DNA of 64,000 nucleotides, taken from an uncultured Opitutaceae bacterium. GTDB lineage: Bacteria > Verrucomicrobiota > Verrucomicrobiia > Opitutales > Opitutaceae. Under the pieces are notes generated by a model. That model was given only the letters and a program-made list of their open reading frames with translations. It did not search any database and was not told the origin of the DNA. Below are positions 8,517-17,369 of the stretch, piece by piece. Within the stretch, counting starts at the first letter, position 1; every line of letters starts with the position of its first letter. The stretch lies in NCBI GenBank assembly GCA_937889545.1, contig CALAOT010000004.1, positions 40,129-104,128 on the forward strand. Direction: 5' to 3'. The position numbers were made by a program, and so were the translations under genes.

Positions 8517-10367
8517 GTGGACATTGAATCCATCCGCCGGAACCGCCTCGGCTCCCGCTCCGATGTGGAGCAGCTGCTGCGCGACCTGGCCGCACCGCTG
8601 GCCAGCCGCTTCACGCCCGGGCGGGCCGGCCTGCGGCTTGGGGCAACGCGCGCGTGGTATGGCGAGCCGACCGGCCTGCTCGAGGCTTTTTCCAGGCCGC
8701 TCTGGGGTATCGTGCCGCTGGCGGCCGGCGGCGGGAGGGCCGACGACCTCTGGCCGCTCTGGCGCGAGGGCCTGGCCAACGGGACCGACCCGAAGCACCC
8801 CGAGTTCTGGGGGTGGACCGCGGATTTCGACCAGCGCCTCGTTGAGACGACGATTCTTGCCTTAGGCATCGCCCTCGCGCCCGGCGAGCTCTGGACGCCG
8901 CTGCATCCGGACGCGCGTGCGCGCGTCCTGGCCTGGATGGAGCGGGCGGGCGCCGCGGAGCCGTTTGACAACAACTGGCGCTTCTTCCGTGTGCTTATAA
9001 ACGTCGTCCTGCGCAGCGTCGGCGGCGACTGGTCGGCGAGGAACGTCGAGGCCGACCTGCGCCGGATCGACCAGTTCTACCTGGGCGGCGGCTGGTATGC
9101 GGACGGGGAGGGGCGGCGCGGCGACTACTATGTTCCGTGGGCGATGCACTTCTACGGGCTCATCTACGCGCAGCTGGCCGGCGAGACCGACAGGGAGCGT
9201 GCGGCCGCGTTTCGCGAGCGCGCACGGCAATTCGCCCAGGATTTCCTCCACTGGTTCGCGGCGGACGGGTCGGCAATCCCCTTCGGCCGGAGCCTCACCT
9301 ACCGCGCGGCGCAGGGGGCGTTCTGGGGGGCGCTTGCCTTCGCCGGCGTCGAGGGCCTGCCCTGGGGCGTCGTCAAGGGCCTCTACCTGAGACACCTGCG
9401 CTGGTGGATGGGCCAGCCCATCCTTTCGGAATCGGGCGTACTGACGATCGGCTACCAGTACCCGAACCCCGCTATGGCCGAGAACTACACGACGCCCGGG
9501 TCGCCCTACTGGGCCTTCAAGGCATTCCTTCCCCTTGCGGTGCCGGCCGGACATCCCTTTTGGAGCGAGCCCGAGGCGCCGATGCCCGCGCGCCGGACGG
9601 TGCACACCGTTCCCGCGGCCGGCTTCGTGCTGATGGCTGACCGGGCGGCGGCACACGTGGTTGCTCTCAACGCTGGGCAGCCCGTCGCGGGCTTCCCCCG
9701 GCACGCCGCCCAGAAGTACTCGAAGTTCGCCTATTCGACGCGCTTTGCCTTTGCGGTCCCTGCGGGCAGCGGCGACGTCCTCGCCGAAGGCGGCTTCGAC
9801 AGCGTGCTTGCGCTGAGCGACGACGGCGTTCGGTTCCGGCCCCGGGACCACTGCCTTGACGCGCGCGCGGAGAACGGCGTGGCCTACGGGCGCTGGAGGC
9901 CTTGGCCCGACGTGGAGGTGCGCACCTGGCTGATCGCCGCCGACTCCCTCCACCTGCGCGTGCACCGGCTCAGGACGGGGCGCGCCCTTTGGTCCGCCGA
10001 GGCCGGCTTTGCGGTCGGCTACGAGAACCGGGCGCAGGTGGGCATCGCCTCCGCGGCTCCCGGCGCGATGATCCTGCAGTCCTGCGCGGGAGGAAGCGGC
10101 ATGCGCGACCTGGCGGGAAGACGCGCCGCCGAGTGCGTCTTTATGGAGCCCGGCTCGAGCCTCGCCAGCCCCCTGGCCGCCATGCCCGTCCTGCGGGCCA
10201 TGCATCGGCCGGGCGAAGAGTGGCTGGTGTGCGCCGCGGGCGGCTGGCCGGGGCCGGGCGGTGGGTTTTCCGGCGAGAGCGATGCCTTCGCCTTGGATGC
10301 GGGCGGCGGCGGCCTCGCGATCCGGCGAGACGGGAGGCAGATATGGCGGTCCGGCGCGGGGGACTAG
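8517..10367 (+). CDS. DUF2264 family protein (putative polysaccharide-degrading enzyme)
   Basis: A 616-residue protein of the DUF2264 family: the opening segment RSDVEQLLRDLAAPL, the run FDNNWRFFRVLINVVL, the GGGWYADG/GDYYVPWAMHFYGLIYA motif and the later FGRSLTYRAAQGAFWGAL segment are typical. Members occur in polysaccharide-use clusters and have a toroid plus beta-sandwich layout like uronate lyases, but the activity of this one is not known. No signal peptide is seen. The only in-frame start near the conserved N-terminus is GTG 8517; an ATG at 8465 is in another frame and closes within 21 codons. It is placed between GH9 and GH5 genes. Confidence 0.82.
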   Translation: MDIESIRRNRLGSRSDVEQLLRDLAAPLASRFTPGRAGLRLGATRAWYGEPTGLLEAFSRPLWGIVPLAAGGGRADDLWPLWREGLANGTDPKHPEFWGWTADFDQRLVETTILALGIALAPGELWTPLHPDARARVLAWMERAGAAEPFDNNWRFFRVLINVVLRSVGGDWSARNVEADLRRIDQFYLGGGWYADGEGRRGDYYVPWAMHFYGLIYAQLAGETDRERAAAFRERARQFAQDFLHWFAADGSAIPFGRSLTYRAAQGAFWGALAFAGVEGLPWGVVKGLYLRHLRWWMGQPILSESGVLTIGYQYPNPAMAENYTTPGSPYWAFKAFLPLAVPAGHPFWSEPEAPMPARRTVHTVPAAGFVLMADRAAAHVVALNAGQPVAGFPRHAAQKYSKFAYSTRFAFAVPAGSGDVLAEGGFDSVLALSDDGVRFRPRDHCLDARAENGVAYGRWRPWPDVEVRTWLIAADSLHLRVHRLRTGRALWSAEAGFAVGYENRAQVGIASAAPGAMILQSCAGGSGMRDLAGRRAAECVFMEPGSSLASPLAAMPVLRAMHRPGEEWLVCAAGGWPGPGGGFSGESDAFALDAGGGGLAIRRDGRQIWRSGAGD

Positions 10368-10482
10368 GCGCGTGGAGCCGCCCGGCGTTGCGACTTTTCG
10401 TGGCCTCACGGGCCTGCGGCAGGGATTGCGCCTTCCCGCCGCATCGACCAGATTCCAACGTAGTTTCAAGAAACGCCCTCCC

Positions 10483-11580
10483 ATGATCAAATCAACCCTG
10501 AGCACCCTGTGCCTGGCGCTTGTCGCCGGGACCCTTCTGGCGGCCGACCAGCCCGCCGCTACCAGTCCCGCCGGAAAATCAATTTGGCAGCACGGGCCGT
10601 GGAAGCGCCCGGAGCCCAATCCTAAGGCGAAGCTGCTGCCCCTGATTTCGGTGAAGGGGAACCGTTTCGTGAATCCGGCGGGCGAGACGGTGCTGTTCCG
10701 CGGGCTGTCGGTAGCGGATCCCGACAACCTGGAGGAGCGGGGCCATTGGAATCGCGAGCTGTTTGCCGCGGCGAAGGACATCGGGGCCAACCTCGTGAGG
10801 ATTCCGGTGCACCCGGCGGCGTGGCGGAGCCGCACGCCGGCGGGCTACCTCGCGCTGCTCGACCAGGCGGTGGACTGGTGCACGGACCTGGGGGTGCACG
10901 TGATCATCGACTGGCATTCGATCGGCAACCTGAAGAGCGGGATGTTCCAGGAGCCGATCTATGACACCAGCACCGCGGAGACCCTCGATTTCTGGCGGAC
11001 GATCGCGATGCACTTCAGGGGCAACAACACCGTCGCCTTCTTCGAGCTGTTCAACGAGCCGACGCACTTCAACGGGATGCTCGGCTCCATGAGCTGGGCC
11101 GACTGGAGGGAATTGAACGAGGAGATGATCGGCGTCATCCGCTACTGGGACAAGGACACGATCCCGCTGGTGGCCGGCTTTGACTGGGCCTACGACCTGG
11201 ACGCCGTCCACTATGACCCGGTGCGTGCGGAGGGCATCGGCTATGTCACGCACCCCTACGCCGACAAGCGGTCGCAGCCGTGGGAACCGAGGTGGGAGGA
11301 GGACTTCGCGTTCGTCTCCGACCGCTATCCTGTGATCGCCACGGAAATCGGGTTTGACGTCAGGCCCGGCGAGGCGGTCGACGACGCCCACTACGGCAAC
11401 CGGATCACCCGCTTCCTGGAGCAGCGCGGGATCAGCTGGATGGCATGGATCCTCGATCCGGACTGGCAGCCGCGGATGCTCAAGAGCTTCGATAACTTCC
11501 AGCTCAGCGGCAGCGGCGAGTTCTTCAAGCAGGCGATGCACCGCCCTCCGGCGACCCCGGCCGAGAAGCGGGGGAGCTGA
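10483..11580 (+). CDS. Secreted glycoside hydrolase family 5 (cellulase-like)
   Basis: A 365-residue protein with a signal peptide (MIKSTLSTLCLALVAGTLLAA) and a GH5 barrel. The acid/base is Glu192 in FELFNEPTHF and the nucleophile is Glu288 in VIATEIGFD; NLVRIPVHP and VIIDWHSI are the usual strand-end motifs. GH5 enzymes cut beta-1,4-linked glucans, mannans or xyloglucan outside the cytoplasm. The ATG at 10483 starts the signal peptide directly; the open frame reaches further upstream but without signal-like sequence. As the only clearly exported hydrolase of the 2.3-12.5 kb block, it may supply oligosaccharides for the cytoplasmic GH9 and GH88-like enzymes (inference). Confidence 0.9.
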   Translation: MIKSTLSTLCLALVAGTLLAADQPAATSPAGKSIWQHGPWKRPEPNPKAKLLPLISVKGNRFVNPAGETVLFRGLSVADPDNLEERGHWNRELFAAAKDIGANLVRIPVHPAAWRSRTPAGYLALLDQAVDWCTDLGVHVIIDWHSIGNLKSGMFQEPIYDTSTAETLDFWRTIAMHFRGNNTVAFFELFNEPTHFNGMLGSMSWADWRELNEEMIGVIRYWDKDTIPLVAGFDWAYDLDAVHYDPVRAEGIGYVTHPYADKRSQPWEPRWEEDFAFVSDRYPVIATEIGFDVRPGEAVDDAHYGNRITRFLEQRGISWMAWILDPDWQPRMLKSFDNFQLSGSGEFFKQAMHRPPATPAEKRGS

Positions 11581-11604
11581 CGCGGCGCCGGGTCCCTGCG
11601 CCTG

Positions 11605-12456
11605 CTACGGCGTCCCCCGCGCCCACAGCCTGGCGATTTCCGCGCGCAGCGCCACGGCGTCGGGCCATGAGGGCGGCAGGCCCGTGACGTTGTAACCGCC
11701 CCCCCGCCCGAAGCCCCCGAGCGGGCCCATCTCCGGGCACGCGTACAGGGTCCTGTTCCGGTTGGAACTGGCGCTCCTCCACAGCTTCATGACCGCCCGC
11801 GCGAACGCCAGGTACGACCTCACCTCGGGCGTGAGCCGGCCGTCGTGGGTCACGGGCACCTGGCAGTGGTGGCCGTTGAACGGCCGGAAATGGCACTGCT
11901 CGCTGTTCTGCACGAGGTCCGGGTGGTCGAGCAGCCTCGCGGCGTAGTCGCCGGGGCTGAGGTGCTTGACGACCGCAAAGTGCGAGAAGTCGAAGTTGAT
12001 CTTGATCATCTCTCCCGTGGCCCGCTGGTAGCGCTCGGCGATCTCGTAGGTCTTCTCGGGGGTCTCGGTGCAGGTGTCGCGGTGGACCTCCAGGGAAACG
12101 ACCACGCCGCCGATCCGCTCCGCCTCGCGCACCAGGCGGATCCAGTGCCTCGTGGCCAGGGCGGGCGGCGTGTCGTGGTTGTCCATCTGCACGTTGATGT
12201 GCACGGCGCCGCCCTCCTTCTGGGCGCGGATCCGGGCCGCGAACTCCCCGGGGTCGTCCGAGGAGATGAAGCCGAGCAGGTGCCTGAGGCCGTGCTTCTC
12301 CGCTAGCCGGCGGTGGGCGGGCGTGAGCGTGCCCGCAACCCCGTCGAAGCCCGCCGCGGCCGCGGCCCGGATCTTCCTCTCCAGCGACCACGGTCTCCCC
12401 CGGGACCGAAGGTCGAGGAGCGACCAGAGGGCGGCGATGTGCGCGATGTGCGGCAT
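11605..12456 (-). CDS. Sugar phosphate isomerase/epimerase-like TIM barrel protein
   Basis: A 283-residue protein of the xylose-isomerase-like TIM barrel fold. Candidate metal ligands are Glu in VVVSLEVHRDT, Asp in IKINFDFSHF, His in EQCHFRPFNGHH and Glu in YACPEMGPLGG. It belongs to a branch seen in sugar-catabolism clusters of Verrucomicrobia-like genomes; the substrate is unknown. It runs opposite to the GH5 gene and ends 24 bases from it, so it is transcribed separately. No signal peptide. Confidence 0.8.
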   Translation of the reverse strand: MPHIAHIAALWSLLDLRSRGRPWSLERKIRAAAAAGFDGVAGTLTPAHRRLAEKHGLRHLLGFISSDDPGEFAARIRAQKEGGAVHINVQMDNHDTPPALATRHWIRLVREAERIGGVVVSLEVHRDTCTETPEKTYEIAERYQRATGEMIKINFDFSHFAVVKHLSPGDYAARLLDHPDLVQNSEQCHFRPFNGHHCQVPVTHDGRLTPEVRSYLAFARAVMKLWRSASSNRNRTLYACPEMGPLGGFGRGGGYNVTGLPPSWPDAVALRAEIARLWARGTP

Positions 12457-12527
12457 GTTCTCTGGGCTGTGAATCAGCGGTCGGGCGCGCCGGTCAACCT
12501 TGCGGTCCCCACCATTGCCATCGCGCG

Positions 12528-14117
12528 CTACGCGGCGGCCCCCGGTTCACGCTGCAGGGATAGCAGCGCGATGACGGCGGCGAGCGCGGTGTAGCCGGCC
12601 GCAAACTGAAGCGCCAGGGTGCGGCCGACTCCGCTTAGCTGCCAGGGCAGATAGAGCCCGCCGCCCGGCTCGACCGAGTGGATCACGCCGAAGAGCGTCA
12701 GCACGGCGCCGGCCGTCAGGGTGATGATCGCGGCGCCGGTGCGCCTGTCGACAAGGGCCGCCACAAACCCCGCCCAGATCATGGACGTGATGATGAAGCC
12801 GTTGCCGAGGGCAACGATCACGCCAAGCTCCGGCATGCCCTGGTCGGTCGACGTGAGCAGCTGCGCGAAGTGCTCCGGCGACACGTAGGAGGGATCGCCG
12901 AGCTTGATCGCAAGCATTCGCGCGATCGCGGGGAAGAAGCTGAAGACAACGGCCGCCGCGTGCCGCCTCGGCGTCGCGTCGAAAGCCTGCGCCGTGATCT
13001 CGATGGAGACGAAGACGAGGATCGGCGCGAGCACGGCCAGCGGCACCAGCTCCACGAGGTTTGAAATGTAGCCGAATATGCCGCCGAGCCCGACGAACAC
13101 GGCCGTGAGAAGCGTGTAGCCGGCCCGCGCCCCCATCTTCTTGTAGGCGGGCTGGCCGATGTAGGGCGTCGTCTGGGCCACGCCTCCGCAGACGCCCGCG
13201 ACAAGCGTCGAGAACGCCTCGGTGAGCAGGATGTCGCGGGTGCGGTAGTCGTCGCCCGCGGCCCGCGCGCTCTCTGTAACGTTGATGCCGCCGATCACCA
13301 TCAGAAGGCCGAACGGCAGTATCAGCGGCAGGTACGGCACGGTCGCGCCAAGGCCGTCGATGAATCCGAGGGAGGGCGCCGGAAGCGCGAAGCGCAGGGT
13401 CAGCGCACCCGGTGCGTGGTAGCCCGGGCCCGCGAGGCCCAGCGGCCCGAGCGAGTAGTAGAGCGCCAGGCCGACCAGGAAGGCCGCCAGAACGCCGGGG
13501 ATGCGCCCCGGCAAGGGGCCCTTCGCGACAATGGCGTAGAGCACGATTCCGAGGCCGACGAAGCCGACGACGGGCACGCGCAGCAGCTCGACGATGGGCA
13601 GGAACCCGATGAGCATGAGCGCGATGCCGGCGATGGAGCCGAGCAGGCCCGCGCGCGGCACCACGCGGTTCACCCACTCGCCCGCAAACGAGAGCACAAG
13701 CTTGAGCAGACCCATGACGATCATGGCGGCCATTCCGAGGTGCCACGTTGCGATGGCGGCGGCGTGCTCGTCGAGTCCGCCCTGCTTGAACCGGACGAAT
13801 GCGGGGCCGAGCACCAGGAGCGCGAGGCCGACGGTCGTGGGCGTGTCGATGCCCAGCGGCATGGCCGTCACGTCATCGCGTCCGGACCGCCGGGCGAGCC
13901 GCACCGCCATCCACGTGTAGATCAGGTCGCCGACGAGGACGCCGAGCGCGGTGCCGGGAAACATGCGCGTGAAGACGATGTCGGCCGGGAACTTGAACAG
14001 GCCCACGAGCACCGTCGCCAGAAAGGCCATCACCGCGAGGTTGTCGACGACGAGGCCGAAGAAGCCGTTCAGGTCGCCTGCCAGGGACCAGCGGCGGTGG
14101 GTGGGGGCGCTGCTCAC
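12528..14117 (-). CDS. NCS2-family permease (xanthine/uracil/vitamin C permease type)
   Basis: An integral membrane protein of about 529 residues with a dozen or more hydrophobic segments. It opens with AGDLNGFFGLVVDNLAV, and includes FTRMFPGTALGVLVGDL, VTAMPLGIDTPTTVGLAL and GGINVTESARAAGDDYRTRDILLTEAFSTL, all typical of the AzgA-like NCS2 branch. These are ion-coupled transporters of nucleobases or related compounds. The start is taken as GTG 14117 (MSSAPTHRRWSLAGDLNG); the frame stays open upstream into the next gene but that sequence is not hydrophobic. Divergent from the substrate-binding protein at 14223, with about 105 bases between them. A purine nucleoside permease gene lies elsewhere in the window at 52882. 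Confidence 0.87.
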   Translation of the reverse strand: MSSAPTHRRWSLAGDLNGFFGLVVDNLAVMAFLATVLVGLFKFPADIVFTRMFPGTALGVLVGDLIYTWMAVRLARRSGRDDVTAMPLGIDTPTTVGLALLVLGPAFVRFKQGGLDEHAAAIATWHLGMAAMIVMGLLKLVLSFAGEWVNRVVPRAGLLGSIAGIALMLIGFLPIVELLRVPVVGFVGLGIVLYAIVAKGPLPGRIPGVLAAFLVGLALYYSLGPLGLAGPGYHAPGALTLRFALPAPSLGFIDGLGATVPYLPLILPFGLLMVIGGINVTESARAAGDDYRTRDILLTEAFSTLVAGVCGGVAQTTPYIGQPAYKKMGARAGYTLLTAVFVGLGGIFGYISNLVELVPLAVLAPILVFVSIEITAQAFDATPRRHAAAVVFSFFPAIARMLAIKLGDPSYVSPEHFAQLLTSTDQGMPELGVIVALGNGFIITSMIWAGFVAALVDRRTGAAIITLTAGAVLTLFGVIHSVEPGGGLYLPWQLSGVGRTLALQFAAGYTALAAVIALLSLQREPGAAA

Positions 14118-14222
14118 AGCCGCCGAGAAAACCCTAATCGGGTGACAAGGCAAAGGCAGAGTTCGCCCGCCGCTCGCTTTCTTTCTTCCGGAAACGCCCC
14201 GGGACCTATAGCATGGTGCCAG

Positions 14223-15368
14223 ATGACCGCGACCCCCGCCCTCTGCCTTGCCAGCCTCCTGCGCCTGCTCGCCGGGCTGGCCGGCGTCGCGGCGGCGGCC
14301 TCGTTTGGCGCCGAGCCGATAAGGATCGGCTTCTTCATGTCGATGACGGGCCAGGACGCCTCGTTCGGGGAGGCTTCGCTGCGCGGCGCCACGGTGGCGG
14401 TCGAAGGGCTGAACGCGGAGGGCGGCGTCCTCCGCCGGCCGGTAGAGCTGGTGGTCGAGGACAACCGCTCGCTCGCCGGCGAATCGGCCACGGCGGCGAA
14501 GAAGCTGATCGCGCGCGACCATGTGGTCGCGCTGATCGGCGAATGCTCGTCGGCCCGGACGCTCGAGGCCGCCTCGATCGCGCAGGCCAGCGGAATCCCG
14601 CTCGTCACCCCGGCCTCGACCAGCCCGAAGGTCACCCAGGTTGGCGACGAGATCTTCCGGATGTGCTTCATCGATTCGTTTCAGGGCGATGTGATCGCGA
14701 CCTTTGCTCGCCGGCGGCTCGGCCTCACGCGCGCGGCGTTGCTTGTAGACTCGACGGCGCCCTATTCGGTGGGTCTGGCGGATTACTTCGCGAAGACGTT
14801 CGTCGCGCTCGACGGCGAGATCGTGGCCCGCCTGAATTACTCGGGCACCGACACGGACTTCCGGGCCCAGCTCACGGCCATCCGCGCGGCGAAGCCCGAT
14901 GCGCTTTTCCTGCCCGGCTACTACAAGGCCGCGGGACTGGTGGCGAGGCAGGCGCGCGACCTCGGCCTGAAGGCGACGCTCCTCGGCGGCGACGGATTCG
15001 AGGCCCCCCAGCTGCTCGAGATCGGCGGCGATGCGCTGGAGGGGGCCTATTACTCGACCCACTTCGCCGTCGAAAACACCGACGAGGCTTCGCGCAGGTT
15101 CGTCGATGCCTTCCGCGCGCGGTACGGCGCGGCGCCCAACGGCCTCTCGGCGCTCACCTACGACGCGGTGCGCCTGGTGGCCGATGCGATCACCCGCGCC
15201 GGGACGACCGAGCCGGCGGCCCTGCGCCTCACGCTGTCCGAGACGCGGGCGTTTCCCGGCGCGACCGGGCTGACGACGATCAACGCGCAGCGCGACGTGG
15301 ACAAGGACGCCGCGATCATCACGGTGAGGAACGGGAAGCTCACCTTCGTCGAGACGATCCGCCCGTAG
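14223..15368 (+). CDS. ABC transporter substrate-binding protein (branched-chain amino acid type, LivK-like)
   Basis: A 381-residue periplasmic binding protein of the type-I (Leu/Ile/Val) fold. The signal peptide is MTATPALCLASLLRLLAGLAGVAAAASFGAE split across residues 1-31, then PIRIGFFMSMTGQDASFGE, ELVVEDNRS, VALIGECSSARTLEAA and IPLVTPASTSPKVTQ, all classic for this family. Ligands range from branched-chain amino acids to urea and aromatic compounds. No LivH/M/G/F partners lie in the window, so it is an orphan here or works with components elsewhere. It is divergent from the NCS2 permease. Confidence 0.88.
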   Translation: MTATPALCLASLLRLLAGLAGVAAAASFGAEPIRIGFFMSMTGQDASFGEASLRGATVAVEGLNAEGGVLRRPVELVVEDNRSLAGESATAAKKLIARDHVVALIGECSSARTLEAASIAQASGIPLVTPASTSPKVTQVGDEIFRMCFIDSFQGDVIATFARRRLGLTRAALLVDSTAPYSVGLADYFAKTFVALDGEIVARLNYSGTDTDFRAQLTAIRAAKPDALFLPGYYKAAGLVARQARDLGLKATLLGGDGFEAPQLLEIGGDALEGAYYSTHFAVENTDEASRRFVDAFRARYGAAPNGLSALTYDAVRLVADAITRAGTTEPAALRLTLSETRAFPGATGLTTINAQRDVDKDAAIITVRNGKLTFVETIRP

Positions 15369-15398
15369 CGCCGGCCGGCCTCGGCGGTTCGCCGGCTA
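15366..15398. terminator. Candidate bidirectional hairpin between convergent genes
   Basis: Between the stop of the LivK-like gene and the stop of the GH127 gene lies an imperfect inverted repeat: a left arm beginning TAGCGCCGGC and a right arm GCCGGCTA around a short GC-rich loop, with a two-base bulge. Its location between convergent genes fits a shared terminator. There is no clear T-run, so the call is weak. Confidence 0.25.
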
Positions 15399-17303
15399 CC
15401 GCGTGACCACGTCCCAGTAGACGTTGTAGCGGTCGTAGCTGATTTCCCAGAAAGGGCGCAGCGCGACGTCGGGCGGAAGGCCGAGGCCCGTCGCGTGGAA
15501 CACGAGCGATCCGTCCGCGGAGCGGACGACCGAGGACTCGACCGGGGAGCCTGCGCGCACGAGCGCCGGAACGGCGACGGCGGGCGCGCCCAGGTTGGCG
15601 TCCTGATGCTCCGCATAGGGGACGGTGGCCGCCTGCGGCTCCGGCCCGAGGTCAGCCGCGAGGACCACCGGACCGTAGAGGAAGGCGACCTTGCCCGGCG
15701 CTCCGGGCATCGCCTCGGTGCGCACGGCCATGGGGATCGTGGCCGCGAGGCGGTCGCCCTTGTTCCACGTCCTCCGGACGACGGCGTAGCTGCCCGGCGC
15801 GCCGGGGACGCTGATCGGCTGGCCGTTGAGCTCGAAGGCGAGCGGGCCCGCCGCCCAGCCGGGGCAGCGAACCCTGATCGCGAGCGGCGCCGCGGGCGCG
15901 GACGTCACGGTGAGCTCGGTCCGGTTGCCCGCCGGATAGTCGGTCCTCTGCTCCATCGAGAATCCCACCTCCTTCCACGCCAGCGCGGAGGGGATGAAGA
16001 GGTTCACGTACAGGTCGTCGCCGCCGTGGAAGTAGATGGCCTCGCCGTATTTGGTGTGGTTCTCCATCCCGGTGCCGACGCAGCACCAGAACGAGTCGAA
16101 GGGGGTGCTGAAGGTCTTGAAGAGGCCCGGCTTTAGCGACATGAAATACGTGAACATGCCCAGCTTCGGCTCCTGCGAGGCGAGAATGTCGTTGTAGAGC
16201 GCGCGCTCGTAGAAGTCGGCGTAGTCCGCCTTCGGATCCCAACCGAACAGATGCTCCGTGAGCTTGAGCATGTTGTAGGTGTTGCAGGTCTCCGCCGTGT
16301 TGGCGCCGAGGTGCCTGGACATCGTGTCCTCGGGGAACAGGTGCTCGTCCTCGCTGTTGCCCCCGATGACGTAGGAGTAGTGGTGGGCGATCAGGTCCCA
16401 GAAATACGCGGCGATGTCCCGGGCCCGGGGATCGCCGGTGGCCTCGTAGGTGCGCGCCTCGCCGATGATCTTCGGGATCTGGGTGTTGGCGTGCTTGCCG
16501 GGCAGCTCGTCGCGGTGCGCAAGCAGGGGATCGAGCACCGCCCTGTGGTAGAACCGGCGCGACGTCTCGAGATAGCGCGGGTTGCCCGTCAGAACGTACA
16601 GCTCGACCAGGACGTCCATCATGCCGCCCTGCTCCACGGACAGCATCGTCTGCAGCTTCTCCGGGGTGAGCCCGGCGGTGATGGCGTCCGCCCAGTCGGC
16701 CAGCCTGAGCGCGACGTCACGGGCCTGGCCGTTGCCGCCGAGGATCCATGCGTCCTTCAGGCCGTTCAGAACCTTGTGCTCGGTGTACCAGGGCACCCAG
16801 GCGCCCCCCCTGAAGTTGAACGGGCCCTGCGTCTCGACGATGCCTTCCCTGAAGTTGCGCATCGTCTGAAGCTCAAGGGGCGGCAGCGCGCCGATGTAGC
16901 CGTCCCCGTACGCCGTCTGGCACTGCGCCATCTCGGCGATGATGTAATCGACGCGCCGGCGGAACCGCGCGTCGCCCGTGGCGGCAAACTGCTGCGACAG
17001 CGCTGTCAGGTAGTGTCCGAGCGTGTGGCCGGCGATGCCGTGGGACTCCCATCCGCCGTAGCTTTCGCCCTTCGGCGTTAGCCCGGCATACCTGCGCGTG
17101 TTGTGCAGCAGGCGGTCGGGCTCGATTGAGAGCAGATAGTCCGCGTTGCGCTCCATCGCGCGCCGGAACGGGCTGTCGAGAAGGCGGACGTCGCCCAGCG
17201 CGAAGGGGCGGGCCGCCGGGGCCGCGGCCTTCTGGGAGGGATCGGCCCGGGCCGAATGCGCCGCGACCAGCAGGGCTAGAAGGCCTGGGATGAGCGGTTT
17301 CAT
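15396..17303 (-). CDS. Glycoside hydrolase family 127 beta-L-arabinofuranosidase (DUF1680)
   Basis: A 635-residue exported protein. The signal peptide is MKPLIPGLLALLVAAHSARA from the ATG at 17303; an upstream in-frame start would only add a non-hydrophobic prefix. The GH127 barrel shows GGWESHGIAGHTLGHYLTAL, the segment AETCNTYNMLKL with the zinc-binding Glu and Cys, and FWCCVGTGMENHTKYGEAIYF split around the conserved Cys-Cys pair, one of which is the proposed catalytic nucleophile. The family removes terminal beta-L-arabinofuranose residues. It fits with araBAD and the sugar symporter at 30.8-36.7 kb, which would use the released arabinose. Confidence 0.93.
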   Translation of the reverse strand: MKPLIPGLLALLVAAHSARADPSQKAAAPAARPFALGDVRLLDSPFRRAMERNADYLLSIEPDRLLHNTRRYAGLTPKGESYGGWESHGIAGHTLGHYLTALSQQFAATGDARFRRRVDYIIAEMAQCQTAYGDGYIGALPPLELQTMRNFREGIVETQGPFNFRGGAWVPWYTEHKVLNGLKDAWILGGNGQARDVALRLADWADAITAGLTPEKLQTMLSVEQGGMMDVLVELYVLTGNPRYLETSRRFYHRAVLDPLLAHRDELPGKHANTQIPKIIGEARTYEATGDPRARDIAAYFWDLIAHHYSYVIGGNSEDEHLFPEDTMSRHLGANTAETCNTYNMLKLTEHLFGWDPKADYADFYERALYNDILASQEPKLGMFTYFMSLKPGLFKTFSTPFDSFWCCVGTGMENHTKYGEAIYFHGGDDLYVNLFIPSALAWKEVGFSMEQRTDYPAGNRTELTVTSAPAAPLAIRVRCPGWAAGPLAFELNGQPISVPGAPGSYAVVRRTWNKGDRLAATIPMAVRTEAMPGAPGKVAFLYGPVVLAADLGPEPQAATVPYAEHQDANLGAPAVAVPALVRAGSPVESSVVRSADGSLVFHATGLGLPPDVALRPFWEISYDRYNVYWDVVTR

Positions 17304-17369
17304 GTGGGTGTGTCGGCCGATGAAAGGGGGTCTTCCGGGAATCGGCCAGATCTTCATGCCGCGGCCGGG

